Assembly (NCBI GenBank): GCA_913776795.1
Contig: CAJYRH010000280.1
Span: forward strand, 1 to 7,896
DNA: 7,896 bases
Direction: 5' to 3'
DNA from: an uncultured Pseudorhodoferax sp.
GTDB lineage: Bacteria > Pseudomonadota > Gammaproteobacteria > Burkholderiales > Burkholderiaceae
The notes beneath the pieces are model-generated. The model was not told the DNA's origin and ran no database searches. It saw only the letters and a list, made by a program, of their open reading frames with translations. Position numbers and translations under genes: made by a program. Each line of letters starts with the position of its first letter. Within the stretch, counting starts at the first letter, position 1. This document shows, piece by piece, positions 1 through 6,226 of the stretch.

Positions 1-893
1 ACGAGACCTGGGGCGGCGAGAAGGTCTTCCAGCTGATGTCCAAGCTGGCCGAGAACGTGGCCGGAAACCGCAACCTGCTGGAGCTGCTGTACGTCGCGCT
101 GTCCTTCGGCTTCGAGGGCCGCTACCGCGTGATGGAAGGCGGCCGCGCCCAGCTCGACAGCGTGCGCGAGCGGCTGGCGCAGATGCTGCGGCAGCAGCGC
201 GGCAGCTACGAGAAGGCCTTGTCGCCGCGCTGGGAGGGCCATGCCAGCGGCGGTGCGCGGCTGCGCGACGGCATCCCGCTGTGGGTGATCGCCGCGGTCA
301 CGGCGCTGGTGCTGGCGCTGGTGTTCGTCGGGCTGCGCTTTTCGCTCAGCGACATGGCGCAGCCGGCGTTCTCCACGCTGCAATCGCTGGATGCCAAGGC
401 GGCCCAGGTGGCGGCCGCGTCGCCACCGCCGCCACCGCCGCCGCCTGCCCCCGCGCCGCGGCTGGCCCAACTGCTGCAGCCCGAGATCCAGGCCGGGCTG
501 GTCCAGGTGCAGGACCTGGCCGACCGTTCGGTCGTGACGATCAAGGGCGACGGCTTCTTCGAGCCCGGCAGCGCCACCATCTCCACGGCGGTGCGCCCGC
601 TCCTGCCGCGCATCGCGCAGGCCATGGCCGACACCCCGGGCGATGGCCAGGTGCTGGTGACCGGCCACACCGACAACCAGCCGATCCGCACCGTGCGCTA
701 TCCGTCCAACTGGCACCTGTCGCAGGACCGCGCGGACACGGTCAAGGCCGAACTGGTCAAGACCCTGAAACCCGAGCGCGTGCGTGCCGAGGGCCGCGCC
801 GATGCCGAGAGCGTGGCCGACAACGGCACGCCGGCCGGCCGGTCCAAGAACCGCCGCGTCGAGCTGACGCTGTTCGTCAAGCCCGCCGCGTGA
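1..893 (+). CDS. tssL: TssL (DotU family) with C-terminal OmpA-like peptidoglycan-binding domain, 5' end missing
   Basis: Inner-membrane component of the T6SS membrane complex (TssJ-TssL-TssM). The frame is open to the left edge; codons begin at base 3 and read ETWGGEKVF, a DotU signature, so the real start lies upstream and the Met at 36 is internal. Numbering from that Met: the end of the cytoplasmic DotU domain (LLELLYVALSFGFEGRYRV) is at about 14-32; one membrane helix is at about 80-101; a proline run is at 130-137; an OmpA/MotB-type domain covers about 165-281. The last has the diagnostic TGHTDNQP (209-216), SNWHLSQDRA (224-233) and GRSKNRRVE (268-276), which bind peptidoglycan in this family. 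Many TssL proteins lack this domain, so this is the 'specialised' form that anchors the complex directly to the cell wall. The stop overlaps the Shine-Dalgarno of tssM, so the two genes are very probably co-transcribed and translationally coupled. Identity is near certain; only the N-terminus is missing. Confidence 0.96.
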   Translation, partial: ETWGGEKVFQLMSKLAENVAGNRNLLELLYVALSFGFEGRYRVMEGGRAQLDSVRERLAQMLRQQRGSYEKALSPRWEGHASGGARLRDGIPLWVIAAVTALVLALVFVGLRFSLSDMAQPAFSTLQSLDAKAAQVAAASPPPPPPPPAPAPRLAQLLQPEIQAGLVQVQDLADRSVVTIKGDGFFEPGSATISTAVRPLLPRIAQAMADTPGDGQVLVTGHTDNQPIRTVRYPSNWHLSQDRADTVKAELVKTLKPERVRAEGRADAESVADNGTPAGRSKNRRVELTLFVKPAA

Positions 894-897
894 GGAG
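892..897 (+). promoter_or_regulatory. Shine-Dalgarno of tssM
   Basis: GAGGAG lies six bases before the ATG at 904 and overlaps the tssL stop codon (891-893). This supports the chosen tssM start and suggests that ribosomes finishing tssL can re-initiate on tssM. Confidence 0.8.
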
Positions 898-903
898 CCC
901 CGC

Positions 904-3900
904 ATGAAGAAGATTCCTCGCAACATCCTGCGCTCCCTGCTGCACCCGCTGGTGCTGGGGCTGGTCGGCCTGCTGTGCCTGGCAGCCCTGGTCTGGTGGA
1001 TCGGGCCGCTGCTGACGGTCAAGGGCCGCAGCCCGCTCGGCGACGAGGGGCCGCGCCTGCTGCTGATCGGCGCGATCGTGCTGGTCTTCGCCGCCGTGCT
1101 GCTGTGGCGCTGGCTCAAGCGGCGCCGCGCCAATGCCGCCATGCTGGCCGGCATGCGCGGTGGGGCATCGGCTGCCGACCGCGAGGCCGAAGTGCTCGAG
1201 CAGCGCTTCGCCGAGGCACTGGACGTGCTGCAGGACAGCGCGCGCCAGACCGGCCGGCGCGGCCTGTTCAACCGCGGCCAGTACCTCTACGAGCTGCCCT
1301 GGTACGTGTTCATCGGCGCGCCCGGCTCGGGCAAGACCACGGCGCTCATGAACGCTGGGCTGAACTTTCCGCTGGCCGGCAAGATGGGCCAGGCGCCCGT
1401 CAAGGGCGTGGGCGGCACGCGCAACTGCGACTGGTGGTTCACCGACGAGGCCGTGCTGATCGACACGGCGGGCCGCTACACGCTGCAGCAGTCCGAGCAG
1501 AAGACCGATGCCTCGGCCTGGGAGAACTTCCTCGCGCTGCTGCGCAAGTCGCGCCCACGCCGGCCCATCAACGGCGTGCTGCTGACCGTCAACGTGCAGG
1601 ACCTGCTGCAGCAGAGCCCGGCCGACCGCAGGGAGCACGCGCTGCGGCTGCGCACGCGGCTGCAGGAACTGCACGAGCGCCTGGGCGTGCGCCCGCCGGT
1701 CTATGTGCTGGTGACCAAGACCGACCTGCTGGCCGGCTTCAACGAGACCTTCGGCGACCTCGGCAAGGAGGAGCGCGACCAGGTCTGGGGCTTCAGCTAC
1801 ACCTACGACCCGCATGGCGCGGAGAGCCCGATGCAGCAGTTCGGCAGCGAGTTCGCGGCGCTGGAAAAGCGCCTGCGCGACCGGCTGCTGGACGCGCTGC
1901 AGGCCGAGGGCGACGTGCGCAAGCGTGCCGCCATCTTCGCCTTCCCGCAGCAGTTCGCGGGCCTGAAGGGCCTGCTCGGCGGCTTCCTGGAGCAGGTGTT
2001 CGACGGCAGCGGCGCGCTGGAGCAGCGCGCGCTGCTGCGCGGCGTCTACTTCACGAGCGGCACGCAGGAAGGCACGCCGATCGACCGCGTGATGGGCACG
2101 CTGGCACGCACCTTCGGCGTCAGCGCCAAGGCCGGGCAGGTCGCGGCCGCGCGCGGCAAGAGCTTCTTCCTGTCGCGCCTGCTCAAGGAGGTCGTGTTCC
2201 GCGAGCAGGGCCTGGTGGGCGAGAACCTGCAGGCCGAGCAGCGCCGGCGCCGGCTGCGCCTGGCGGGCGTCAGTCTTCTGGCGCTGGTGAGCCTGGCGGT
2301 GCTGGCCGGCTGGGGCGTGAGCTACAGCCGCAACAAGGCTTATCTGGCCGAGGTCGACGCGCGCCTGCCCGAGGTCAAGCGCGCGGTCGACGGGCTGCCG
2401 CCGACCGCCGGCGGCGATGTCACGGCCCTGCCGCAGGTGCTGAACCAGGTGGTGGCCGCGCCCGTGCCCTCGGGCTTTCCGCTGGACGAGCCGCCGCTGC
2501 TCAACACGCTCGGCCTGTACCAGGGCGACTACGTGGGCGCGGGCGCCAACATCGGCTACCAGCACCTGCTCGACCACGCGCTGCTGCCGCGCGTGGCGCG
2601 ACGGCTGGAGGAGCGGCTGCGCGCCGTCAACCGCAACAACCTGGAACTGGCCTACGAGGCCCTCAAGGGCTATCTCATGCTCTACACGCCCGAGCACTTC
2701 GATGCCGAGGCCCTGGCCAACTGGGTCATGCTGGACTGGGACATGAACCTGGCCTCCACGCTGAGCCCGGAGCAGCGCGAAGCCCTGAACAAGCACCTGC
2801 AGGCCGCGCTGTCGCGCGGCGCGCCGGCGGCGCTGGCACCGATCGACCAGACCCTGGTGGCCAACGTGCGCGACATGCTGGTCGCCTACCCGCTGGAGTA
2901 CCGCGTCTTCAGCCGCCTGAAACGCTCGCGCGTCGGCAGCAACTACCCCGAGTTCTCGGTCGCCGCGGCCGGCGGACCGAACGCTGCGCAGGTGTTCGAG
3001 CGGGCCAGCGGCCAGCCGATCACGCGCGGCGTGCCGGGCCTGTTCACCCGCGAGGCCTACTTCAAGACCTTCAAGAGCGCGGTCGGCGCGGTCGCCAAGC
3101 AGCTGGCGCAGGAGGAACGCTGGGTGCTGGACGTGAAGACGCCGGGCAACGCGCTGGCCAAGGCCGGCGTCGGCGCCGAGGACCTGGACACGCGCGTGCG
3201 CCGGCTGTACCTGCAGGAGTACATCAAGGTCTGGGACCAGTACCTGGCGGACGTGCGCCTGGTGCGCCTGGGCGGGCTGGACCGCAGCCTGGCCGTGGCG
3301 CGCGTGCTGGCCGCGCCCGACTCGCCGTTGACGGCCTACCTGCGCGCGGTGGCGCGCGAGACCCAGCTGGAGGCGATGGCCCTGGAAGCGGCCAAGAGCG
3401 GCGGCGGGCTGTCCGCGGCCAAGCTGGCCGGCCAGGCGGCCGACAAGGCACAGCAGGCGCTGGCCGCGCTGGCCGGCAAGCCCGAGGCCGACAGCGGCAG
3501 CGCGCCCGGACGCCCGATCGAAGCCATGGTGGACGACCACTTCGCGCGCATCCACCGCCTCGTCACCGGCACCCCGCCGCCGATCGAGGAGGTGATGAAG
3601 CTGTTCAACGAGGTCTACGTGCAGCTGACCGCCGTGGACGCGGCGCAGAAGAGCAAGTCGCCGCCGCCCCCGGGCGCCGGCGGCGGCGCCGCCAAGGCGG
3701 CGGCCGCGCTGCAGCCCGAGCCGATCAAGTCGATGCTGGAATCGCTGGCCGACGCCGGCGCGAGCCAGAGCCGCACGGCCGAACGCCAGGGCCTGTCGGC
3801 CGAGCTGCAGCCGATCGCAAGCTTCTGCAGCAAGACCATCGCCGGGCGCTACCCGTTCGCGCTGGGCGCCAAGTCCGACGTGCTGCCCGACGACTTCGGC

Positions 3901-4473
3901 CAGCTGTTCGGCGTCGGCGGCATGCTGGACGACTTCTACCAGCGCCGGCTTGCCGCCGTGGTCGACACCGGCGTCACGCCCTGGGCCTACCGCCCGCTCG
4001 CCGACGGCAGCAAGCCGCCCGGCGGCGCGGCCCTGGCCGACTTCCAGCGCGCCGCGCGCATCAAGGAGGCGTTCTTCCGCAACGGCGGCAAGCAGCCTGG
4101 CTTCAAGGTCGACCTGCGCGTGCTGGAGATGGGCGACGGCATGAAGGAGCTGACGCTGGACTTCGACGGCCAGCCGCTCAAGTTCACGGTCGGCAACACC
4201 GCGGCGCAGACCGTCAGCTGGCCCAGCAACAAGGTCGCCGCGCAGGTCAAGATCCACGCCGACGCCGACGCGCCGCAGCTGTTCGAAGGCCCGTGGGCGC
4301 TGCTGCGGCTGATCAACAAGTTCGAGGTGCAGCCCTCGGCGCAGCCCGAGCGCTTCGTGGTGCTGCTGGACCTGCAGGGCAAGAAGGCCAAACTGGAGGT
4401 GATCTCCGCCAGCGCCATCAACCCCTTGCGCATGCGCGAGATGCAGACCTTCCGCTGCCCCGAGGCGCTGTGA
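904..4473 (+). CDS. tssM: TssM (IcmF family) T6SS membrane-complex protein
   Basis: Large inner-membrane protein that spans the periplasm, linking TssL to the outer-membrane lipoprotein TssJ. It is 1189 aa, a usual length for the family. Two membrane helices lie at about 13-37 and 51-69. A cytoplasmic nucleotide-binding domain follows with an intact Walker A (GAPGSGKTT, 138-146), DTAGRY (187-192) and TKTD (271-274). A third membrane helix is at about 453-474. The rest is periplasmic: an IcmF-related helical region, then the C-terminal beta-rich TssJ-binding part, including GPWALLRLINKFE (bases 4291-4329) and the family-typical ending FRCPEAL. The nucleotide-binding motifs look functional, which is not true of all TssM proteins. 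A Pro/Gly/Ala-rich segment at about 917-936 looks like a flexible linker. The ATG at 904 is chosen for its good Shine-Dalgarno and the following charged-then-hydrophobic N-terminus. The gene sits 10 bases after tssL and converges on the minus-strand gene 23 bases downstream. Confidence 0.97.
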   Translation: MKKIPRNILRSLLHPLVLGLVGLLCLAALVWWIGPLLTVKGRSPLGDEGPRLLLIGAIVLVFAAVLLWRWLKRRRANAAMLAGMRGGASAADREAEVLEQRFAEALDVLQDSARQTGRRGLFNRGQYLYELPWYVFIGAPGSGKTTALMNAGLNFPLAGKMGQAPVKGVGGTRNCDWWFTDEAVLIDTAGRYTLQQSEQKTDASAWENFLALLRKSRPRRPINGVLLTVNVQDLLQQSPADRREHALRLRTRLQELHERLGVRPPVYVLVTKTDLLAGFNETFGDLGKEERDQVWGFSYTYDPHGAESPMQQFGSEFAALEKRLRDRLLDALQAEGDVRKRAAIFAFPQQFAGLKGLLGGFLEQVFDGSGALEQRALLRGVYFTSGTQEGTPIDRVMGTLARTFGVSAKAGQVAAARGKSFFLSRLLKEVVFREQGLVGENLQAEQRRRRLRLAGVSLLALVSLAVLAGWGVSYSRNKAYLAEVDARLPEVKRAVDGLPPTAGGDVTALPQVLNQVVAAPVPSGFPLDEPPLLNTLGLYQGDYVGAGANIGYQHLLDHALLPRVARRLEERLRAVNRNNLELAYEALKGYLMLYTPEHFDAEALANWVMLDWDMNLASTLSPEQREALNKHLQAALSRGAPAALAPIDQTLVANVRDMLVAYPLEYRVFSRLKRSRVGSNYPEFSVAAAGGPNAAQVFERASGQPITRGVPGLFTREAYFKTFKSAVGAVAKQLAQEERWVLDVKTPGNALAKAGVGAEDLDTRVRRLYLQEYIKVWDQYLADVRLVRLGGLDRSLAVARVLAAPDSPLTAYLRAVARETQLEAMALEAAKSGGGLSAAKLAGQAADKAQQALAALAGKPEADSGSAPGRPIEAMVDDHFARIHRLVTGTPPPIEEVMKLFNEVYVQLTAVDAAQKSKSPPPPGAGGGAAKAAAALQPEPIKSMLESLADAGASQSRTAERQGLSAELQPIASFCSKTIAGRYPFALGAKSDVLPDDFGQLFGVGGMLDDFYQRRLAAVVDTGVTPWAYRPLADGSKPPGGAALADFQRAARIKEAFFRNGGKQPGFKVDLRVLEMGDGMKELTLDFDGQPLKFTVGNTAAQTVSWPSNKVAAQVKIHADADAPQLFEGPWALLRLINKFEVQPSAQPERFVVLLDLQGKKAKLEVISASAINPLRMREMQTFRCPEAL

Positions 4474-4496
4474 TGCGCGGCAGCCTGCGCGCGGAC

Positions 4497-5510
4497 TCAG
4501 GCCGCCAGGCTGGCGCTGCCCGAGAGGGCCGGACCGGCCACGAGGGCCAGCGGGCAGGGCATCCCGCAGCTGCCGGCCGGCAGGCCCAGCCGGGCATCGG
4601 CGCTGAGCTTGAGCAGCATCGCCAGCGGCAGAACGGCGGAGAGATTGGCGCTGGCCACCACGGGCATGTTCAGGGCGACCGGTGCCGCTGCGGCGGCGGT
4701 GGCGGTGGCCGTGGCGGTCGCGCTGGCCGCCACGGTCAGGTTCGCCAAGGCTGCCAGCGGCAGCCCGGCGAGCGCGATCCTGAGGCTGGCCATGGCGTTC
4801 GGCGCCAGCATGTTCACGCCCAGGCCCAGCTGGATGGTGGTGACCATCGACACCAGCCCGGACAGCTGCAGCAGGCCCGGCATGCCAAGGCCCAGCGCGG
4901 GCAGGCCCGCCACCAGGCTGGCCAGGGCCGTGGCCGAGGCGCTGGCGCTCAGCGCGCCCTGTGCATTCAGGCCGAGCCCCAGCGCGGCCATGGCCGCCGC
5001 AACGGCAGACACCTGCACACCGGCGCTGGCCTGGGCCGAGGCATTCAGGCTGGCCTGCAAGGCCAGGATGGCGCCGCTGGCGCGCAGATCGATGCCGAAG
5101 GCGGCCTGCGCCGACAGCACCAGCCCGGCGAGCTGCGCAGGCCCGGCGAGGTTCAGCGTGGCGCTGGCCAGGGGCCCGGCCTGCAGTGCCAGCAGGTTGC
5201 CTGCGGCCGTGAACGACTGCACCGTGGCAGCCAGGCTGGCCTGCAGCGAAGCCTGCATGGGCGGCGCCAATGCAGCCGTGAGGTTCATGCCCATGCTGGC
5301 CTGCAGTGCAGCCGACAGCGCGGCCATGGCACTGAGGTTGGCCGTCAACGCGGCCTGGGCCGGGGGCAGCGGCGCCAGGCTGCCCACAGCCGGACCGGCG
5401 ACCGCCTGCAGCACGCTGGGCGGCAACGGCGGCACCAGGTTCAGCGTGGGAGGCAGCGCCGTGAGCGAGGCCACCAGGGTGCCGAGTCGTGCGGAGCAGA
5501 AGCAGGTCAT
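4497..5510 (-). CDS. Unrecognised Ala/Leu-rich, almost uncharged 337-aa protein, antisense within the T6SS operon
   Basis: Family not recognised. The ATG at 5510 is chosen over the longer frame (Met at 5705) because AGGAG lies six bases upstream and the longer version would run antisense into tagF. Codons show the strong C/G third-position bias of the neighbours, and the protein is far from random. Only seven charged residues occur (R8, D141, R143, R244, K301, D304, R307), with no Glu, His, Trp or Tyr and three Phe. The chain is mostly Ala, Leu, Ser, Gly, Thr, Asn, Gln, Val, Met and Pro. A degenerate repeat around LQASL/MQASL/LALQA runs from about 69 to 160; a Thr-Ala run lies at 264-275. Two cysteine pairs sit at the ends: C3/C5 and C315/C319. 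There is no clear signal peptide and no lysine/arginine-flanked membrane helix, though several stretches are very hydrophobic. Position suggests a T6SS-linked role (cargo, effector or accessory envelope protein), but this is inference. A low-complexity structural or surface protein is the alternative. Confidence 0.72.
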   Translation of the reverse strand: MTCFCSARLGTLVASLTALPPTLNLVPPLPPSVLQAVAGPAVGSLAPLPPAQAALTANLSAMAALSAALQASMGMNLTAALAPPMQASLQASLAATVQSFTAAGNLLALQAGPLASATLNLAGPAQLAGLVLSAQAAFGIDLRASGAILALQASLNASAQASAGVQVSAVAAAMAALGLGLNAQGALSASASATALASLVAGLPALGLGMPGLLQLSGLVSMVTTIQLGLGVNMLAPNAMASLRIALAGLPLAALANLTVAASATATATATAAAAAPVALNMPVVASANLSAVLPLAMLLKLSADARLGLPAGSCGMPCPLALVAGPALSGSASLAA

Positions 5511-5516
5511 GGCGAA

Positions 5517-5521
5517 CTCCT
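5517..5521 (-). promoter_or_regulatory. Shine-Dalgarno deciding the start of the minus-strand gene
   Basis: The minus strand reads AGGAG here, followed by six bases (TTCGCC) and the ATG ending at 5510. This is ideal spacing and the main reason for preferring the 337-aa over the 402-aa version. Confidence 0.7.
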
Positions 5522-5539
5522 GGAAGCGGGGGCGCGGCG

Positions 5540-6199
5540 ATGATAGCCACTCCCCCGCCCGGCGGAACGGCAGATGGCGTTGCAGCCCCCGGCTGGTACG
5601 GCAAGCTGCCCAGCCTGGGCGATTTCGCATCGCGCCGGCTCGACCCCGGCTTCCTCGAAGCCTGGGATCTGTGGCTTGCCGAAGGCCTGGCAGCGTGGCA
5701 ATCACGCGAACCCGACGGCTGGCTGGCGCGCTACCTGGCCAGCCCGAGCTGGCGCTTCGTGCTGGCGCCCGGCGCGCTGCCGGCAGCGCCGGGCGCAGGC
5801 TGCTGGGCCGGCGTGCTGATGCCCTCCGTGGACCGCGTGGGCCGCTACTTTCCGCTCACGCTGGCGCTGCACCTGCCGGTCCTGCCCGCGGCCGGCGCGC
5901 TGCTGCCATGGCTGCGGGCACTCGACGACCTCGCGCTGGACGCGCTCGACGACGACTGGAGCGCAGAGCGGCTGGAGAGCGAGCTGCAGCGCCTGGGTGG
6001 CCCGGGCCCGGCCGCGGCCCGGCCCGGCCCTGCCGACCCTGCCGACCCTGCGGACCCTGCGGACCTGCTGGCCGCCCTGCACGGCGGCCAGAGCTGCTGG
6101 ATGCATGGCGATGCGCTGGGCGGGCTGCACGCACGCCACAGCGCCGGATTGCCCCGCGGCACCGACTTCGACGCACTGCTGGGCGCGCGCCCGGCGTGA
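5540..6199 (+). CDS. tagF: TagF, T6SS-associated regulator (BMA_A0400 / ImpM family)
   Basis: Cytoplasmic post-translational regulator. In Pseudomonas and Agrobacterium TagF represses T6SS assembly by acting on Fha, in parallel with the PpkA/PppA phosphorylation switch. The 219-aa product has the usual length for a stand-alone TagF. Family signatures are clear: GWYGKLPSLGDFASRRL (18-34), the WDLWL segment (42-46), SPSWRFVL (68-75), and GVLMPSVDRVGRYFPLTLA (91-109). The ATG at 5540 is preferred to an upstream GTG at 5489, because the latter would overlap the minus-strand gene and adds an Arg/Ser-rich stretch foreign to the family; the ribosome site here (GGAAGCGGGGG) is only moderate. A four-fold Pro-Ala-Asp repeat at about 164-175 expands the C-terminal half. 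The gene is 27 bases ahead of the sheath gene, suggesting co-transcription. No fused PppA phosphatase domain is present, unlike Agrobacterium TagF. Confidence 0.93.
   Translation: MIATPPPGGTADGVAAPGWYGKLPSLGDFASRRLDPGFLEAWDLWLAEGLAAWQSREPDGWLARYLASPSWRFVLAPGALPAAPGAGCWAGVLMPSVDRVGRYFPLTLALHLPVLPAAGALLPWLRALDDLALDALDDDWSAERLESELQRLGGPGPAAARPGPADPADPADPADLLAALHGGQSCWMHGDALGGLHARHSAGLPRGTDFDALLGARPA
6029..6064 (+). repeat. Four tandem 9-base repeats inside tagF
   Basis: Four consecutive copies of CCTGCSGAC (S = C, C, G, G) encode Pro-Ala-Asp four times. The repeat stays in frame and falls in a Gly/Pro/Ala-rich linker, so copy-number changes would alter linker length without breaking the gene. 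The immediately preceding bases are an exceptionally G+C-rich run of GGCCC-like units. Confidence 0.85.
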
Positions 6200-6213
6200 C
6201 CACCACCTCCCAA

Positions 6214-6220
6214 AGAAGGA
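6214..6220 (+). promoter_or_regulatory. Shine-Dalgarno of the sheath gene
   Basis: AGAAGGA lies six bases before the ATG at 6227. It is well placed and supports this start. The short A-rich leader around it stands out from the G+C-rich surroundings, which may favour strong translation of a structural protein. Confidence 0.75.
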
Positions 6221-6226
6221 CAAACC

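Noticed and set aside
4475..4515. Possible bidirectional terminator between tssM and the minus-strand gene
   Set aside because: Two small hairpins can be drawn (stem GCGCG/CGCGC at 4475-4492 and CGCCA/TGGCG at 4503-4515), but both have only five pairs and no T-run, which is easily met by chance at this GC content.
5046..5305. Repeated DNA word CAGGCTGGCCTGCA (5046-5059 and 5232-5245, with a near copy at 5293-5305)
   Set aside because: These copies follow from the repeated LQASL-type peptide in the minus-strand gene and are irregularly spaced, so they are not a separate DNA repeat element or CRISPR.
5489..5539. Upstream GTG start for tagF
   Set aside because: It would overlap the start of the minus-strand gene, adds an atypical Arg/Ser-rich stretch, and TagF proteins normally begin shortly before the GWYGKLP motif.
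975..5543. Open frame of 1522 codons on the plus strand, out of phase with tssM
   Set aside because: It is Arg/Ala/Gly-rich low-information sequence across both tssM and the minus-strand gene. The length comes from the rarity of stop codons at this GC content.
877..5604. Open frame of 1575 codons on the minus strand
   Set aside because: It is a shadow of tssM and its neighbours. It is very rich in Arg, Gln, His, Gly and Ala, as expected for an off-frame of high-GC coding DNA, and has no recognisable domain. The opposite strand carries clear TssM motifs.
5511..5705. N-terminal extension of the minus-strand gene to a Met at 5705 (402 aa)
   Set aside because: The extra 65 residues are Arg/Trp/Pro-rich and unlike the rest of the protein. 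They lie opposite conserved tagF codons, while a strong Shine-Dalgarno supports the start at 5510.
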